DNA from: Artocarpus heterophyllus
Lineage: Eukaryota; Streptophyta; Magnoliopsida; Rosales; Moraceae
NCBI GenBank assembly: GCA_025403435.1
Contig: CM046341.1
Coordinates: 12,671,219-12,735,218 of the forward strand
Direction: 5' to 3'
Length of the DNA stretch: 64,000 nt
Part shown: positions 47,601 to 58,196 of the stretch, piece by piece
How positions within the stretch are numbered: position 1 is the first letter of the stretch
Layout: each line of letters opens with the position of its first letter
Program-made: the position numbers and the translations under genes
The notes under the pieces: model-generated
Told to the model about the DNA's origin: nothing
The model's input: only the letters and a program-made list of their open reading frames with translations
The model's database searches: none

Positions 47601-48434
47601 AATATGCCCCGATCATCAATAATATAGCAACATAATAAATAATAGAAAAAATATTCTTTTCAAACAACATGTTTTTAAGGAGTGGATATCACCAGACACC
47701 TCATCGCGAGCTCTTGTATCAGTAGGTGAACGAGATCTGTGATTGTTTCTATGGTGTCGATCGTAAGGAGAAATAGACCGCTCATGTTTGGATCTTGAAG
47801 ACCTTTGATTAGGATCATCTCTTCTAGATCTCCTCTCTGTTCTCATGCTCTCTCTTTCTCTGTCTAAACCCCTTTCCCTTTGTGGATCTCTATCACTCCC
47901 TCTGCTATGGTTCCTTTCATGATCCCTCTCAGTTTCCTTCCCCCCTTCACGAGCTCTGCCGTCGAAAGCCGATTGAGGTGAGTGAGATCTATGTCGACTC
48001 CGGTCGTTACGATCCAATGGTGAAGTAGAACGACCATGCCTTGACCTAGAAGACTTATGATCACCATCATCTCTTCCTAATCTTCTCTCTTTTCTATCAC
48101 TCCCCATTTCTTTTCCTGAACCCATTTCCCTTTGTGAGTTTCTTTCACTCCCTCCACCATAACTTCTGTCTTGTTCTCTATCAATGTCTCTTTTAGCTTG
48201 AGCTCTTCTTAACCGTTTGGTCCGCGGAGAAGGAGAATGGGGTTGGGGAGACGTTGATCGCTCGTGCTTCGGAGACTTATCATCACCTCGATGCTTCGCT
48301 CTAGCAGGAGAACCATCCCTATGGGAGCCCCTATGTCGGGCTGGGGACCTATCCCTTCTAGATGGGCTCTTTCTATGCGGAGACCCCCGAGCCTTAATCG
48401 GAGATTCCGGATGATTGGAAATATTGCGCACCAT
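44634..48434 (-). CDS. DDL: DAWDLE-like FHA-domain protein (SNIP1 family), ten coding exons, 433 aa
   Basis: DDL is a nuclear FHA protein that binds DCL1 and promotes pri-miRNA and siRNA processing. Coding exons, all joining in phase: 47700-48434, 46862-46890, 46542-46608, 46315-46372, 46034-46126, 45478-45592, 45346-45393, 45201-45246, 45006-45076, 44634-44673 (1302 nt with TGA). Exon 1 encodes a basic Arg/Ser/Asp-rich region (residues 1-245) with SPSPRTKRLRRA and repeated RSxSP. Then come IAKMKAAEEALEAKKK and PSFELSGKLAAETNRVRG, and the FHA fold (about 310-430): WRLYVFKNGE, LFGRERRVADVP, SCSKQHAVVQ, MDLGSTNKTFLN and IKFGNSSREYVLLHEN. The FHA phosphothreonine-binding residues (GR, SxxH, N) are present. 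The start is the ATG at 48434, 35 nt into the exon; an ATG 11 nt upstream is out of frame and stops at once. All introns are GT-AG except that after 46034, whose donor is GC. Confidence 0.92.
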
Positions 48435-49420
48435 CAATGCATCTACAACATACTAATGGACTTTGCTTGCTGAAAATAATTAAGGGTAAAATTGAATATT
48501 AGAAAACACAGCCAGAATAAGTTCTCTATTAGAACAATAAGGTTCAACTAAGCCACGAGTGAACGTTCTCCTGCTTCAAGAAAACGGGAACCAAACAAAC
48601 AAGTTTCAGTTTTTCCAGCAAAACAAAACAAGTTTTAGTTTAGCCAACACAAGTTTCATACTTTTTTTAGGGTGCAAATTTCTTACTGTTTACTACCCAC
48701 TAAAGTAGGATATGCAAAATTCAAGCTTTAGTTAGGTAATAAAAAGAAGAGTAAATGGCACAGATAGTCCCCAAAATATGGACCCAATTCTTTTAATTTT
48801 GGCAAAACAACCCGCAAAATTCTTTAAACATTGGCAAATTAAGCCTTCCCGTCATATGCCCTTACTTTTTTAAAAGAATACCTCACGTAAAATTGGATGA
48901 CCAGACAATGAGGGGTATTTTAATAGAACAACAATATTATATTCTGGTAAAAAAAACTTGAAAAAAAAATGCTCTCTCACACACACAAAGAAAGGAAATT
49001 GCTGACCAGAAAAAAAAAAATAAAAAAATTTGCAGCCCAGAAACTTCAAAGCACAGTATCGAATCTCCAACAAAGCACACTCTACTAGTGTAACGTTTTA
49101 AAAATTGAAGTTTAATTATCTCAATCAATCAAAGCTGTTCGCTTATTTCTCCTAAACCCCTCCTTCAAATGTATCGCATATATAGTGCTTTTAAAGGAAG
49201 CAATGAATTTAGATTTATCGAATAACCAAAAAAAAAAAATCTAACCTGAGATGATAAAGATGCCGGGAGAGAGACGGACGGACGGACGGACCGACGGCTG
49301 GGCGGCAGTTAGGGTTTTTGAAATTGGTAATGGTGGGTGGGCTCTCAGGGCTGTGCGTGCGTGAGCTGAGGGGAAGATTTTGATAAAAGGGCAAAAAAAA
49401 AATCCAAATTATCAAAATCT
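48435..49420 (-). promoter_or_regulatory. 5'UTR, 5'UTR intron and core promoter of the DDL gene
   Basis: The acceptor TTTTCAG ends at 48470 and the donor CTCAG|GTTAG begins at 49245, giving a 776-nt intron in the 5'UTR. The non-coding first exon (from 49246 up to roughly 49400) has no ATG. It carries a telo-box AAACCCTAA (49309-49317, minus strand) and a CGTCCGTCCGTC run. Telo-boxes mark many plant housekeeping and ribosome-related genes. The intron is inferred from splice consensus and the lack of an upstream start. Confidence 0.6.
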
Positions 49421-49588
49421 CCCGAGGTGAGGTCTGATGATACTTTTTTTTTTTTTTTTAAGTTTTATTATGTAAATGACTATTATTTTATTACATGTAT
49501 CACTCGGAGAAAAATACACAAAATTGCCTTTACAAACACATTTTATTAAAAAAAAAATGCCCTTTTTTTTTCTACTTTATAATGCTCT
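49421..49588. other. Intergenic spacer
   Basis: T-run at 49445-49459. Nothing else recognised. Confidence 0.5.
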
Positions 49589-49918
49589 TGTTATAAAACA
49601 AATACAAAGAACTAAATTATAAAGCTTAAAATAAAGAGACGTAATAGAAATAGAGAGAAATAATTTTATTATTCATCAGCTTATATTATGTAAAAATAAA
49701 AGCTCTCAAAGGTCATATATATAGACTAAGAATCATAATGTTGGAGAAGCTAAGAGTTATGAGTTACAACAATAAAATATTACTAATGGAGTGTTAATTG
49801 GGGGTTATATAAAGCTTATGGAATACCAAATATCAATAATAATCAAAGAGAAGATAATACAATTCATGGGGTATTAGGAATATAAATATCTACAATAAAA
49901 ACTAATTTATTCATAACA
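49589..49918 (-). mobile_element. LTR of a degraded retrotransposon
   Basis: 330 bp with inverted TGTTATAA...TTCATAACA ends. To its right lies CTCTCCCTT, a polypurine tract on the minus strand (AAGGGAGAG), so this would be the 3' LTR of a minus-strand element. The adjacent 49965-50125 holds two diverged copies of a GTTAAAAAGTTTACTAGGAA / GAAGGAAAAAAAGAATACA type motif, which I recall from internal regions of plant LTR elements. The second LTR was not found. Confidence 0.5.
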
Positions 49919-52719
49919 CTCTCCCTTGAATGTTCATCACTTAAGAATCTATGCCCGTTAAAAAGTTTACTAGGAAAACCCTGTGAGAAAAAATCCTAGT
50001 GAAGGAAAAAAAGAATACATTATGCTCTTAAGATTTGGCTTAGAACTGCCTCTTTCAAAACCTTGATAAGAAAACTTGATGAGACAAAACCTATGCAAAG
50101 GAAAAAAGAGTACAATAGCTAATAGCTTCCCTCTCATGTCAACATGTCTTCTTCAACAAAATCATATGCAAAGATCTTTGAGTCGACAAATACTAAAATT
50201 TTGCGTAGTAATTTCTCAAATGTAGTTGTAAGAAGTATCCCTATATAAATTTCTTAAGTTGTCACTTGAACAAATTCGATGAATGTCGTCCTTTAGAAGC
50301 TCATGCATAAAAGAAACTATTGGGAAATGTGTTTTATTATGTCTTCTTAACTCGGGTAATAAAAATTACACTCTCCCTGTATAAAGCCGTCGAAGTTTCT
50401 TTGCTAAATAGAAGGTTAGTTGTTGCTTAGATATATTGGAGTATAAATCTCAACAATATAATGCACATAAGATGACTATCTCATAAATTGCCAACATTTC
50501 ACATGATTCAAAGATGCAACAACAATAGTTTGCCTTATAAATTGCCAAGATATAGTAGTACCTCATATGTAAACAAGTAGTATGTATGTAATTATGCTTT
50601 TATATGGATTGAAAAATATTCAACATCCAATCAATTTTAATATCCATATTGGATATTTCACAATGAAAACAAAATATTTGTTTAACATCTTTGCAATGTC
50701 TTTGAGAACTATATCTTGCTAGTAGAATAGCAAAGATTGTCATGTGATGTCTTGTGCCATTAGCAAATATATTACCGCACAAATAGCATTATTTGGACCA
50801 AGAATTTCTTCAATATCACTTGATGATAATTTTTCACTTCAAGAAATCAAGAACATCCTTATTCAAGGGATCAAACAACTATTGGAGAATACATTGGTGG
50901 TGCTAGAAGGTAAACATCAATAATAATAATAATAAGTCAATTTAATTTATAAGACTTTTTGTTGGACGTTCAACACTTTAAAATATGCCTTTTGGGTTAA
51001 CGAACTTCTAGTTCCTTGTAACTATTTTTTCCATAGTTGTCTTGTTACATCTTGGAAGGGAAAGTGGAAACAAGTTTCCAATATATCCATATAAATAATA
51101 ATATGTACCCTTATACATGTCTCTTTGTGCATAAAACCAAACATGATGCAAAGACATCCCATATCCTTTATAGCTACTATGATTTTTTTTTTCTTTTCAT
51201 CAATATAATGACAATATCATAGGAATTTACATCATCAATAATAAACACTTAATTTGTGTACCTAATAAATTAAATATCATAATCAATTTCTTACTAATCA
51301 CTAGGCTATGTAATAATAAAATACCATTATTACTTCAATATATTATATGTACGTGATCTTTTCATAAATTTTGTCTCACAAGCCTCTTAATTTTCTTTTT
51401 TACCACATTTCCATGTTCGGTGATTATATGTGATTTTTTAAATTGGATGTTGCTTTGTATCATAATATGACATTGTACTCGGTTAAATAAACTTGGATCA
51501 AATAAAGAGGAGACAAGCAATAGCGCAACTCTTTCTCTAGCTTTTTCTCCATTTAGGCTTTATACGATCACATTTATATTTTGAATATGTCCTTCATGGA
51601 GGCACCACTGTAGCCTTTTCATATGTCATAATAATATTCTTATAACAAACGGATGAAAATTTCTCCCTTGATTTAGGTTTGGTGTTAACATTTAGACATA
51701 CAACGAATACGTACCAAAGCCTTTCTATATCACATGCTAAATGACTAAATTTCATTATTCATGGGAGCAATATTACAAACTTTTTTGATTTTATCGTAAT
51801 TTCATACTCTCAATGCTTATTTTATGATTTTCATCAATAATAAGGAAGTTGGGAAATCTTTAAAGTCCCTTATAGCAGTCATAAATATGCAACATCCACT
51901 TCAAGGAATATGCAATATAATTGGAAAAAGTTAAAAGGCATTTTTTTTTTCATGTTACGTGGAAAGGCTATAAATGATATTTATAATTATTTATCTTTTA
52001 CTATCTCATCATGAGTGCGTAAAATTACAATAGTTCATAGAATGTGCAGTGTCATATAATCAACTAAACCAAATTATTATTGACTTGAATATACAAAAAT
52101 AATAAAGATGTTTTTGCATTTGTACTTTTAGGGTTCATGGTTTGGATCACCAAAAGCAACTCCCTACATAGAAATAACCAGTAGAAACAGTTCCTTTTTT
52201 TCCTTTTCATTATTTATTGAATTAAACTTGTATACTATTATAATCAAAGAGCCTTTAATTTGGTTTCTATGTGTACTTCTGACCAATTGTTGCTTTCATT
52301 TTATGTTTCAAACATTGTTTGTTGCAAACCTGTTTTGGTTGATCTGTTTATTTTGATGGTTAAAACTAAGGATTTTTTACGTTTTAATTGTAATAGATAA
52401 CCCAGTATGTTTTAAATATGTTTAATATTTATGTTTAAGAGGAAAAAAAAAGAAATATAAAGTCGTTGATCAATTCTTCGAATAAATTGTTATACTTTTT
52501 AGAAGGTTTCTTGACATTTAATTGAAGATGCATGCTAACATTTACTTGTGCTTTTTTTTTTTTTCCGGATTTGTATTTTATTCTAAATAATAAATTTATT
52601 TCCTCATTGTGGGTTAGCTTACCCTCTGACCATATAACTTATGCACACATTGAGGTTGCTTGTCATTAGGATCTAGAAGAAAAAATTGGACGCCATCTTT
52701 AAACATCTATGACATCTAT
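49919..52719. other. Intergenic DNA, partly a decayed retroelement interior
   Basis: No open coding region. The first few hundred bases belong with the LTR at 49589-49918. The rest is AT-rich and unassigned. Confidence 0.4.
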
Positions 52720-53072
52720 TGTTAGAATATAGTGACCCGAATTTAGTTTGGTTCGACTCGAAAAGCTCATGGTGTGATAAATTATGGTGAAAAATAAAAG
52801 TGAGATTTTTCATAAGATCTGTGGTGGTAGCGGAGAGATCGGGCCGATAGTTTATTTTTAGGCCCATAGGGTTTTGTTTATACCTATATATGATGTATTG
52901 CATTATGATTTTTATTATTAGCGAATTTTGAGCTTTCCTAACGCCTTCATTGTAATCTTCACGAGTTTAACGATTTTCTTCTCCTTTGCCTGTGGTTTTT
53001 TCCCATTTTAGGTTTCCAAGTAAATTCTCTGTATGTTTTATTCTTTGTTCCTATTGCATTAATTTCGCAACA
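52720..53072 (+). mobile_element. Solo LTR
   Basis: 353 bp, TGTTAG...CAACA, with near-duplicate flanks TCTAT (52715-52719) and TCTAC (53073-53077). The interior TTTGCCTGTGGTTTTTTCCC...TTTCCAAGTAAATTC resembles the U5 end of copia-type LTRs. No primer site, coding region or second LTR lies nearby. Orientation is inferred from the U5-like segment. Confidence 0.6.
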
Positions 53073-53089
53073 TCTACAAATTTTACTAA

Positions 53090-53395
53090 ATAATAAGGTA
53101 TTATCGAAAGTCTAATGAAGACACGTTAAAGATTTATAATGGTCGCTCCCCAAAGCTAGGCAAATCTTGGAAAAACATGAAAGCATTATACATACCTCTT
53201 TATATTGATGAAAACCATTGGGTTGTAGTCAAAACAGATTTACAAAAGTGCAACTTCTTAGTACTTGACTGCAACGTGCCTGCAAGTGCTGAGCATGAAG
53301 CAGAAGCCTACATGGCACTGCTTTGCGTCACGATGCCATGTCTTCTTAAGCGGAGTAGCATGTTTCCCAAGCTCAATAAGAGATCAACATAGCCT
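53090..53395 (+). pseudogene. Ulp1/C48 cysteine protease-like fragment, probably transposon-derived
   Basis: An open stretch of about 100 codons reads ...GKSWKNMKALYIPLYIDENHWVVVKTDLQK followed by CNFLVLDCN. This is the His-Trp (catalytic His) and Asp part of the SUMO-protease catalytic domain. The catalytic Cys region is missing, as is everything upstream, which is cut by the solo LTR. Plant MULE and CACTA elements often carry such Ulp1 domains. The nearby TTTCGACGTGCTTAGCAACG at 53568 also looks transposon-like. Confidence 0.6.
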
Positions 53396-53819
53396 TGGCC
53401 TTTTCAGCATCCCAAAAGCCTTCCTCAAAACAACAAATTTATGTTCAAAACGAAAATTTTTTATATTTGGTTTATTGGTTATTGTGTTTAGTAACTAAAT
53501 CATAAATAGGAAAGAATGTACATTATATACAATCAATTATGTAGAGTTGGACTCCGCAGGGATTAGTTTCGACGTGCTTAGCAACGAAACTATTTCGTTC
53601 TTCGGACAAAAGATGGCTGTTGATATATATATATATATATATATTTTAATGATTAGACCCTTAAAAAATTATTTTGTATTATTTTTTTTGAACACATATT
53701 TGTGTTAAGACTAACGGTATAATTATGCCAATTCTTCAGTTGATCAGATATGATAAATTATTGCGAAATCAATAGGCAAAAATACTGCAGCAAACATGTA
53801 TATAGTTGTCAATTTCTTT
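53396..53819. other. Intergenic DNA with (TA)n near 53622-53643
   Basis: A possible CACTA-type subterminal stretch around 53550-53610 (GACGTGCTTAGCAACGAAAC). Otherwise nothing recognised. Confidence 0.4.
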
Positions 53820-54587
53820 GAAATCTCGAATACCAAGAAAGACAATCTACTAACAGTAGAGTTTAAAATTAAATATCTTTAATGGGTGTAGAGAATCTCT
53901 ATCATATAGCGGAGTAAATTTTGTTAGATCAAAAAATTAATCAAAACATGTGAAAATATTATGTTTCGATGATTTTTCCAGCTAGAATTTCAAAATTCAC
54001 AAAACACTAGTACATGTGATTGCCTTGTTTACATTTCTTGCGTAGTGAACTTTATCAAAGAAAACTAGTAAATAAAAAAACGAGGGATTTTTTTAACTCA
54101 CTAAACTTTTTAACTTTTTTTTTATTAAAGTATCAATTATTAAGTTTAAGAATATTTTTTCTTAATTGGTACATTCTTTAATTAAATTTTTAGAGCATCT
54201 CGACTGCCAAGAGAGACACTCGCGACGGTAGAGTTAAAAATCAAAGGTCTCTACTGGGCATAAAAAATCTCTACAATGCAGTAGAGCAAATCAATTTCAT
54301 ACGCTATTTTTATTTTTTAACTCATATAAGCTTTGTTAGATCAAATTTATCAAAACACCTAAAAATATTATGTATTGATGATTTTTCGAGATAGAATTTC
54401 AAAATTCACAAAAGACTAGTACATGTGATTGCTTTGTTAATATTTTTTGCATAGTGAACTTCATCAAACAAAACTAATAACTAAAAATAATGAATTTTTT
54501 AACGTACTAAACTTTTAACTTTTATTAAGCTTAAGAATATATTTTTTCTTAATTGGTTCCTTCTTTAATTAACTTTTAGAGTGTCTC
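53820..54587 (+). repeat. Tandem array, units 1-2 (about 373 and 386 bp)
   Basis: Repeated landmarks: a CTCGACTGCCAAGAGAGACA-type junction (53820, 54193, 54579), GGTCTCTACTGGGCATAAAA-type, TTTGTTAGATCAAA, AGAATTTCAAAATTCACAAA, ACTAGTACATGTGATTGC and TTCTTAATTGGTAC. The array is interrupted by the LTR element at 54588 and resumes at 61961. Confidence 0.85.
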
Positions 54588-56551
54588 TGTAACGCCCCTA
54601 TGTGGGGGTTAACAGTTTTTAATGAGATAAAATAAAAATAAATAATAAAAGTAAAACCTTAAAAATAAGATTTGCCCGGGACTTAAATGAAAACTCTCAA
54701 CTCAAAAATAAAAATATAAACGACAAATAAACCACAGTTTTAATGTAGCACCTTAAATTTAATAATATAAACTGTTGTCATCATCATTTTAACCCTCAAC
54801 ACATTATAATACAGTCACAGAAGTAACAATTGATGCTTACATTATCATGAAGAACATTCTCAACGATTGAAGCAGTCCCAATGTAATATAGCTACATCAC
54901 GTCCTCAACTATATTTCTCGTAGCCACCTCACACTTAGTGAGTCCTAAAAAGATATAAACATAAGGGTATGAGCAACACTATGCTCAGTAGAGAAAGCCA
55001 TTACTCACCTCTATCATTACCACATTAAAATCTGCATGGTTAATAAGTTACATCATATTCCAGATTATGAGGTTTATTATGATCACATCTTATAGATACC
55101 GTAGTTAATCATTACCAAGTGTCATAATTACACATTTATACAAATATTACCAATCATCATTGTTCCTAGGTATCCATGTTAAATTGAGTATCACTCAACT
55201 CATCGAAACCCAAATGGGCGCACTTGATCACCCTATAAACATTCCAAGGGTGTTCCGGTGAGGGGACATCAAGCCCCGAGTCCTCACCAAATCAATTCCT
55301 GTACAGTGTGTTCTGGGACTTTCAACCCAAGGAAGCGTCATCGCCTTCCCCCTATTTTACCTTTTAGGGTATTCATGCCCAAGGACGTAACCGTCGCCCT
55401 CTTCATGTCTCACCATTTCTCTATATTAAATCATTATTAATATAGTCAGTTTTCCTAACCATGCTTCTCAATTTATAACATGTGTCAATTCATTATGTTC
55501 CTCGCCGTACAATACAAGACGAGTCCATGTCATAGTTTCATATGTGATACTCATATAATATCAGTTCAACATAGATATAGATATATTGCGGCAAAACAAT
55601 CAATTTTAATTCTATAAAAACCTCACAAAAGATGAGTAATAGAATCCCTACCTTTTAAGCTTATCAACAGTCTCTTAATCCTGGAATCAATTAACGTTAG
55701 CTCCATACTCCCTTGATCCTAAGGCGTGCATAAGGACAATTAAAACTAAAGCACAACATACAACTACATTCATAAAATTTATTTTAATTTAATCTTAGAA
55801 TTTCAAGAAATAACCACTGCCCATAGAGGTATTATAAAGTTTAACAATATAAATTTTCTGTCTAGGGCATATACACTTAGACTTCATACATATGCTCCAA
55901 AATAGCAACAAACATATACTTAGGTTTAAGAACGCAAATTTGAATAATCCTTTAGTATAAAAGAAAATTTATAAATGAAAGACTAAATTTGTTCATAAGA
56001 TTCTAACCTCGGATTATGGTTAGTTGGAAGCTTAAAATGGCTTCAAAACAGGTTCCTTTACTTCGGTATGACTGAAATTCTTGCTCAAATGGAGGTGATG
56101 GTGGCTGATTTTTATGGCTGCCTTGAAGAAGTTCTCTAAGTATTTTGCTTCAGCAAAGAAATATGAAGAAGAGTGTGGGAACCGTGGAAGAGAAAGGAAG
56201 AAAAGATGAAGTCTTTGAAGAGAAGTGATAGAAACAATTATAGAGGAGACATGTTGAAGCATGTCACGGAGGAAATAAAGAAAATGAGGGTCAAGAGTAG
56301 TTGGAAAAGATATCCTTATGTCTCATCTAAAGACTTTAACACACATAATGCCAATATGACATTTTTGAGATTTATTAGAAGTTCTAAGGCTTTTTAGTAA
56401 TCATACTAAATAAATATAGGAGAATTTTAGAAAATTTAAAAATAGATAAAAATAAATATTATAAAATAAATTTAAATGAAGCAATTTTTTTTATACATTA
56501 AAAATTAATTTAATTACCTCAATACCCGTTAGGAGAATAACGGGTGTCACA
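54588..56551 (-). repeat. 3' LTR of the LOG-carrying element
   Basis: 1964 bp. Plus-strand ends TGTAACGCCCC and GGGTGTCACA. It matches the other LTR base for base wherever compared, at a constant offset of 5409. Small ORFs within (55258, 56032, 56173) recur identically in the other LTR and have no family. Confidence 0.95.
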
Positions 56552-56595
56552 GCTCTACCCCCCTTAAAGAAATTTCGTCCTCGAAATTTCAATTC
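56552..56595 (-). other. Polypurine tract and vestigial pol C-terminus
   Basis: On the minus strand the last codons read NFEDEISLRGVEL and stop at TGA overlapping the LTR start. The purine run TAAGGGGGG lies within. This is the only trace of the gypsy polyprotein. Confidence 0.8.
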
Positions 56596-57506
56596 TAGCA
56601 ATACTAGTAAAAATTATGATTCCACTATGATTCCAATTCTGAGTCTAAACCGTTAATGTTGTTTGTCCTCCAAATTTAAGTTATCGTATCTCCACTTATT
56701 TACTTGCATAATAAATCTTACTCCTAAATCCCTCAATGAGAGTATTTCTGACAAGTTTCAACTTATAACACCGTATAATAGTCTAAGAATCTGATCAGGC
56801 ATACATATTGACCATACCATGATTCCAGTCCTTCATTGTCCATGGACTGTGATTTACAATCACATTTAAGGAGATTGCCAGAGAAATTTTATATACTTCA
56901 TCTTTAGGTTCCTTTTCCTTTTTGAGTAAGGAAAAGTCAAATATATTTGATTTCATACCTCAACTAATAAACTAAAACATAATCATAAAACATATATCAC
57001 AAACACTTTTATTCAAAACTATACATTAAACTTACTCATAGAGATATTAAACGGAATCTCAGAGTTGCAAACATACCCGACATATTTTTCATTAAACAGC
57101 TATCCTCATGACACAAACATTCAATCCAAATAATATACTCATATTTCATATGGAATATCCCCATAACTGACTCTGGTACTTCCACATAATATTAACAGAA
57201 TATTACACATTACAAACATAATACGGATACGTTTCGAGAGTACAAGGCACTCCGTATACCAGCTATCCATATCATGCATGCTTAGAGGATACAAAAACAT
57301 CGATAAACAAAAGATCGGACCTTAAGAAGGATGCGTTTCGAGAGCATCAAGTACTCCGTATCCAGCCATCCCGGCATTAGGCTCAATGAATCTAAAAGAT
57401 TGAACAACAACGTACCACAAGAAACACAGAATACAAGGCAAACGGTTATTCGTAACACACGAAATACGGACACACATGCCTACATGCCAAAGATAAAACA
57501 AAAAGA
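56596..57506 (-). other. 3' non-coding interior of the element
   Basis: About 0.9 kb between the LOG ORF and the polypurine tract. A short duplication (GTTTCGAGAGYAYMAGRYACTC near 57231 and 57327) is present. No coding domain. Confidence 0.6.
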
Positions 57507-58196
57507 TTACAGATGGAGATTCAAATCAATTGGCTGCTCCCGGCTTTCCCTTTCCCATTCAAGCTTGGATGTTGCAGTGTCGGATTCTGGATGTATGATT
57601 TGCATTTTATCTATCAATTCCTCAGCTGTTGAAGCAGTGACAAAGATTTGTCTCTCCGATTCTGTAGTGATGTTTTCTTCCACAGCGTAATCTAGAAATT
57701 TCAAAAGACCGTCATAAAAACCCTTTACGTTCAGCAGTCCCAAAGGTTTGGAATAAAAGCCCAACAATTGCCCACAAGCAACTATAAATATTTCCTCAAG
57801 AGTACCTAGACCACCAGGTAATGCTATAAAAGCATCGGAATTATAGATTATGTCTTTAAAATTTTTAGGGATACTCCTGACTCCTTCTCCCTTACCTATG
57901 GCTTCCTTACAAAGGTTTCCTTCAACTGGAATATGAGGCCAAATTCTTACATCAGTAGCGTCGCTAGACCTAGCTGCTAGTGCCATATTTACCATCATTT
58001 TTATACTACCACCCCCATAGATTATGTTAATCTTCTTGCGTGCTAGGACTTGCCCTAAGTGATTTGCACCTTCTAAATAAGCTTTATCTTTTCCAAGGCT
58101 GGAACCACAAAAGACACAGACATTCTTTATTTTCTTCGTGGACTGGGAGGTAGACATATTTGGTTTATAGAAGTGGTTGCTTAATGTCTGCTCCAC
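57507..58196 (-). CDS. LOG-like cytokinin riboside 5'-monophosphate phosphoribohydrolase, intronless, inside an LTR retrotransposon
   Basis: LOG enzymes hydrolyse cytokinin nucleotides to free active cytokinins plus ribose 5-phosphate. This 229-codon ORF has no intron or stop. ATG at 58194-58196; a second in-frame Met at residue 14. Visible: KNVCVFCGSSLGK (residues 24-36), a Rossmann-like IIYGGGS (58-64), SDAFIALPGGLGTLEE (120-135, containing the PGGxGTxxE signature), KPLGLLNVKGFYDGLL (150-165), then SASTAEEL-type TASTAEEL. Oddities: after GGGS, KMMV replaces the usual GLMG, and the Arg-Lys of the M-x-x-R-K motif is replaced (K111, N112, F113). Activity is therefore doubtful or altered. It is sense to the retrotransposon, 1.8 kb behind the 5' LTR, so LTR-driven expression is likely. 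Host LOG genes have several introns, so capture through RNA is inferred. Confidence 0.9.
   Translation of the reverse strand: MEQTLSNHFYKPNMSTSQSTKKIKNVCVFCGSSLGKDKAYLEGANHLGQVLARKKINIIYGGGSIKMMVNMALAARSSDATDVRIWPHIPVEGNLCKEAIGKGEGVRSIPKNFKDIIYNSDAFIALPGGLGTLEEIFIVACGQLLGFYSKPLGLLNVKGFYDGLLKFLDYAVEENITTESERQIFVTASTAEELIDKMQIIHPESDTATSKLEWERESREQPIDLNLHL

Noticed and set aside
47864..48473. Other-frame ORFs opposite and within the first DDL coding exon
   Set aside because: Shadows of the repetitive Arg/Ser/Asp codons; the DDL frame continues in phase through nine further exons.
53550..53620. CACTA-element end suggested by the GACGTGCTTAGCAACGAAAC stretch
   Set aside because: No CACTA terminus or inverted partner found; left as a comment on the Ulp1 fragment.
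55258..55440. Small ORFs inside the LTRs of the LOG-carrying element (also 56032, 56173 and their twins at 60667, 61441, 61582)
   Set aside because: Identical in both LTRs simply because the LTRs are identical; short, with no domain, so not called genes.
57331..57690. Plus-strand 119-codon ORF across the end of the LOG-like gene
   Set aside because: Antisense shadow of the LOG ORF with no family similarity.
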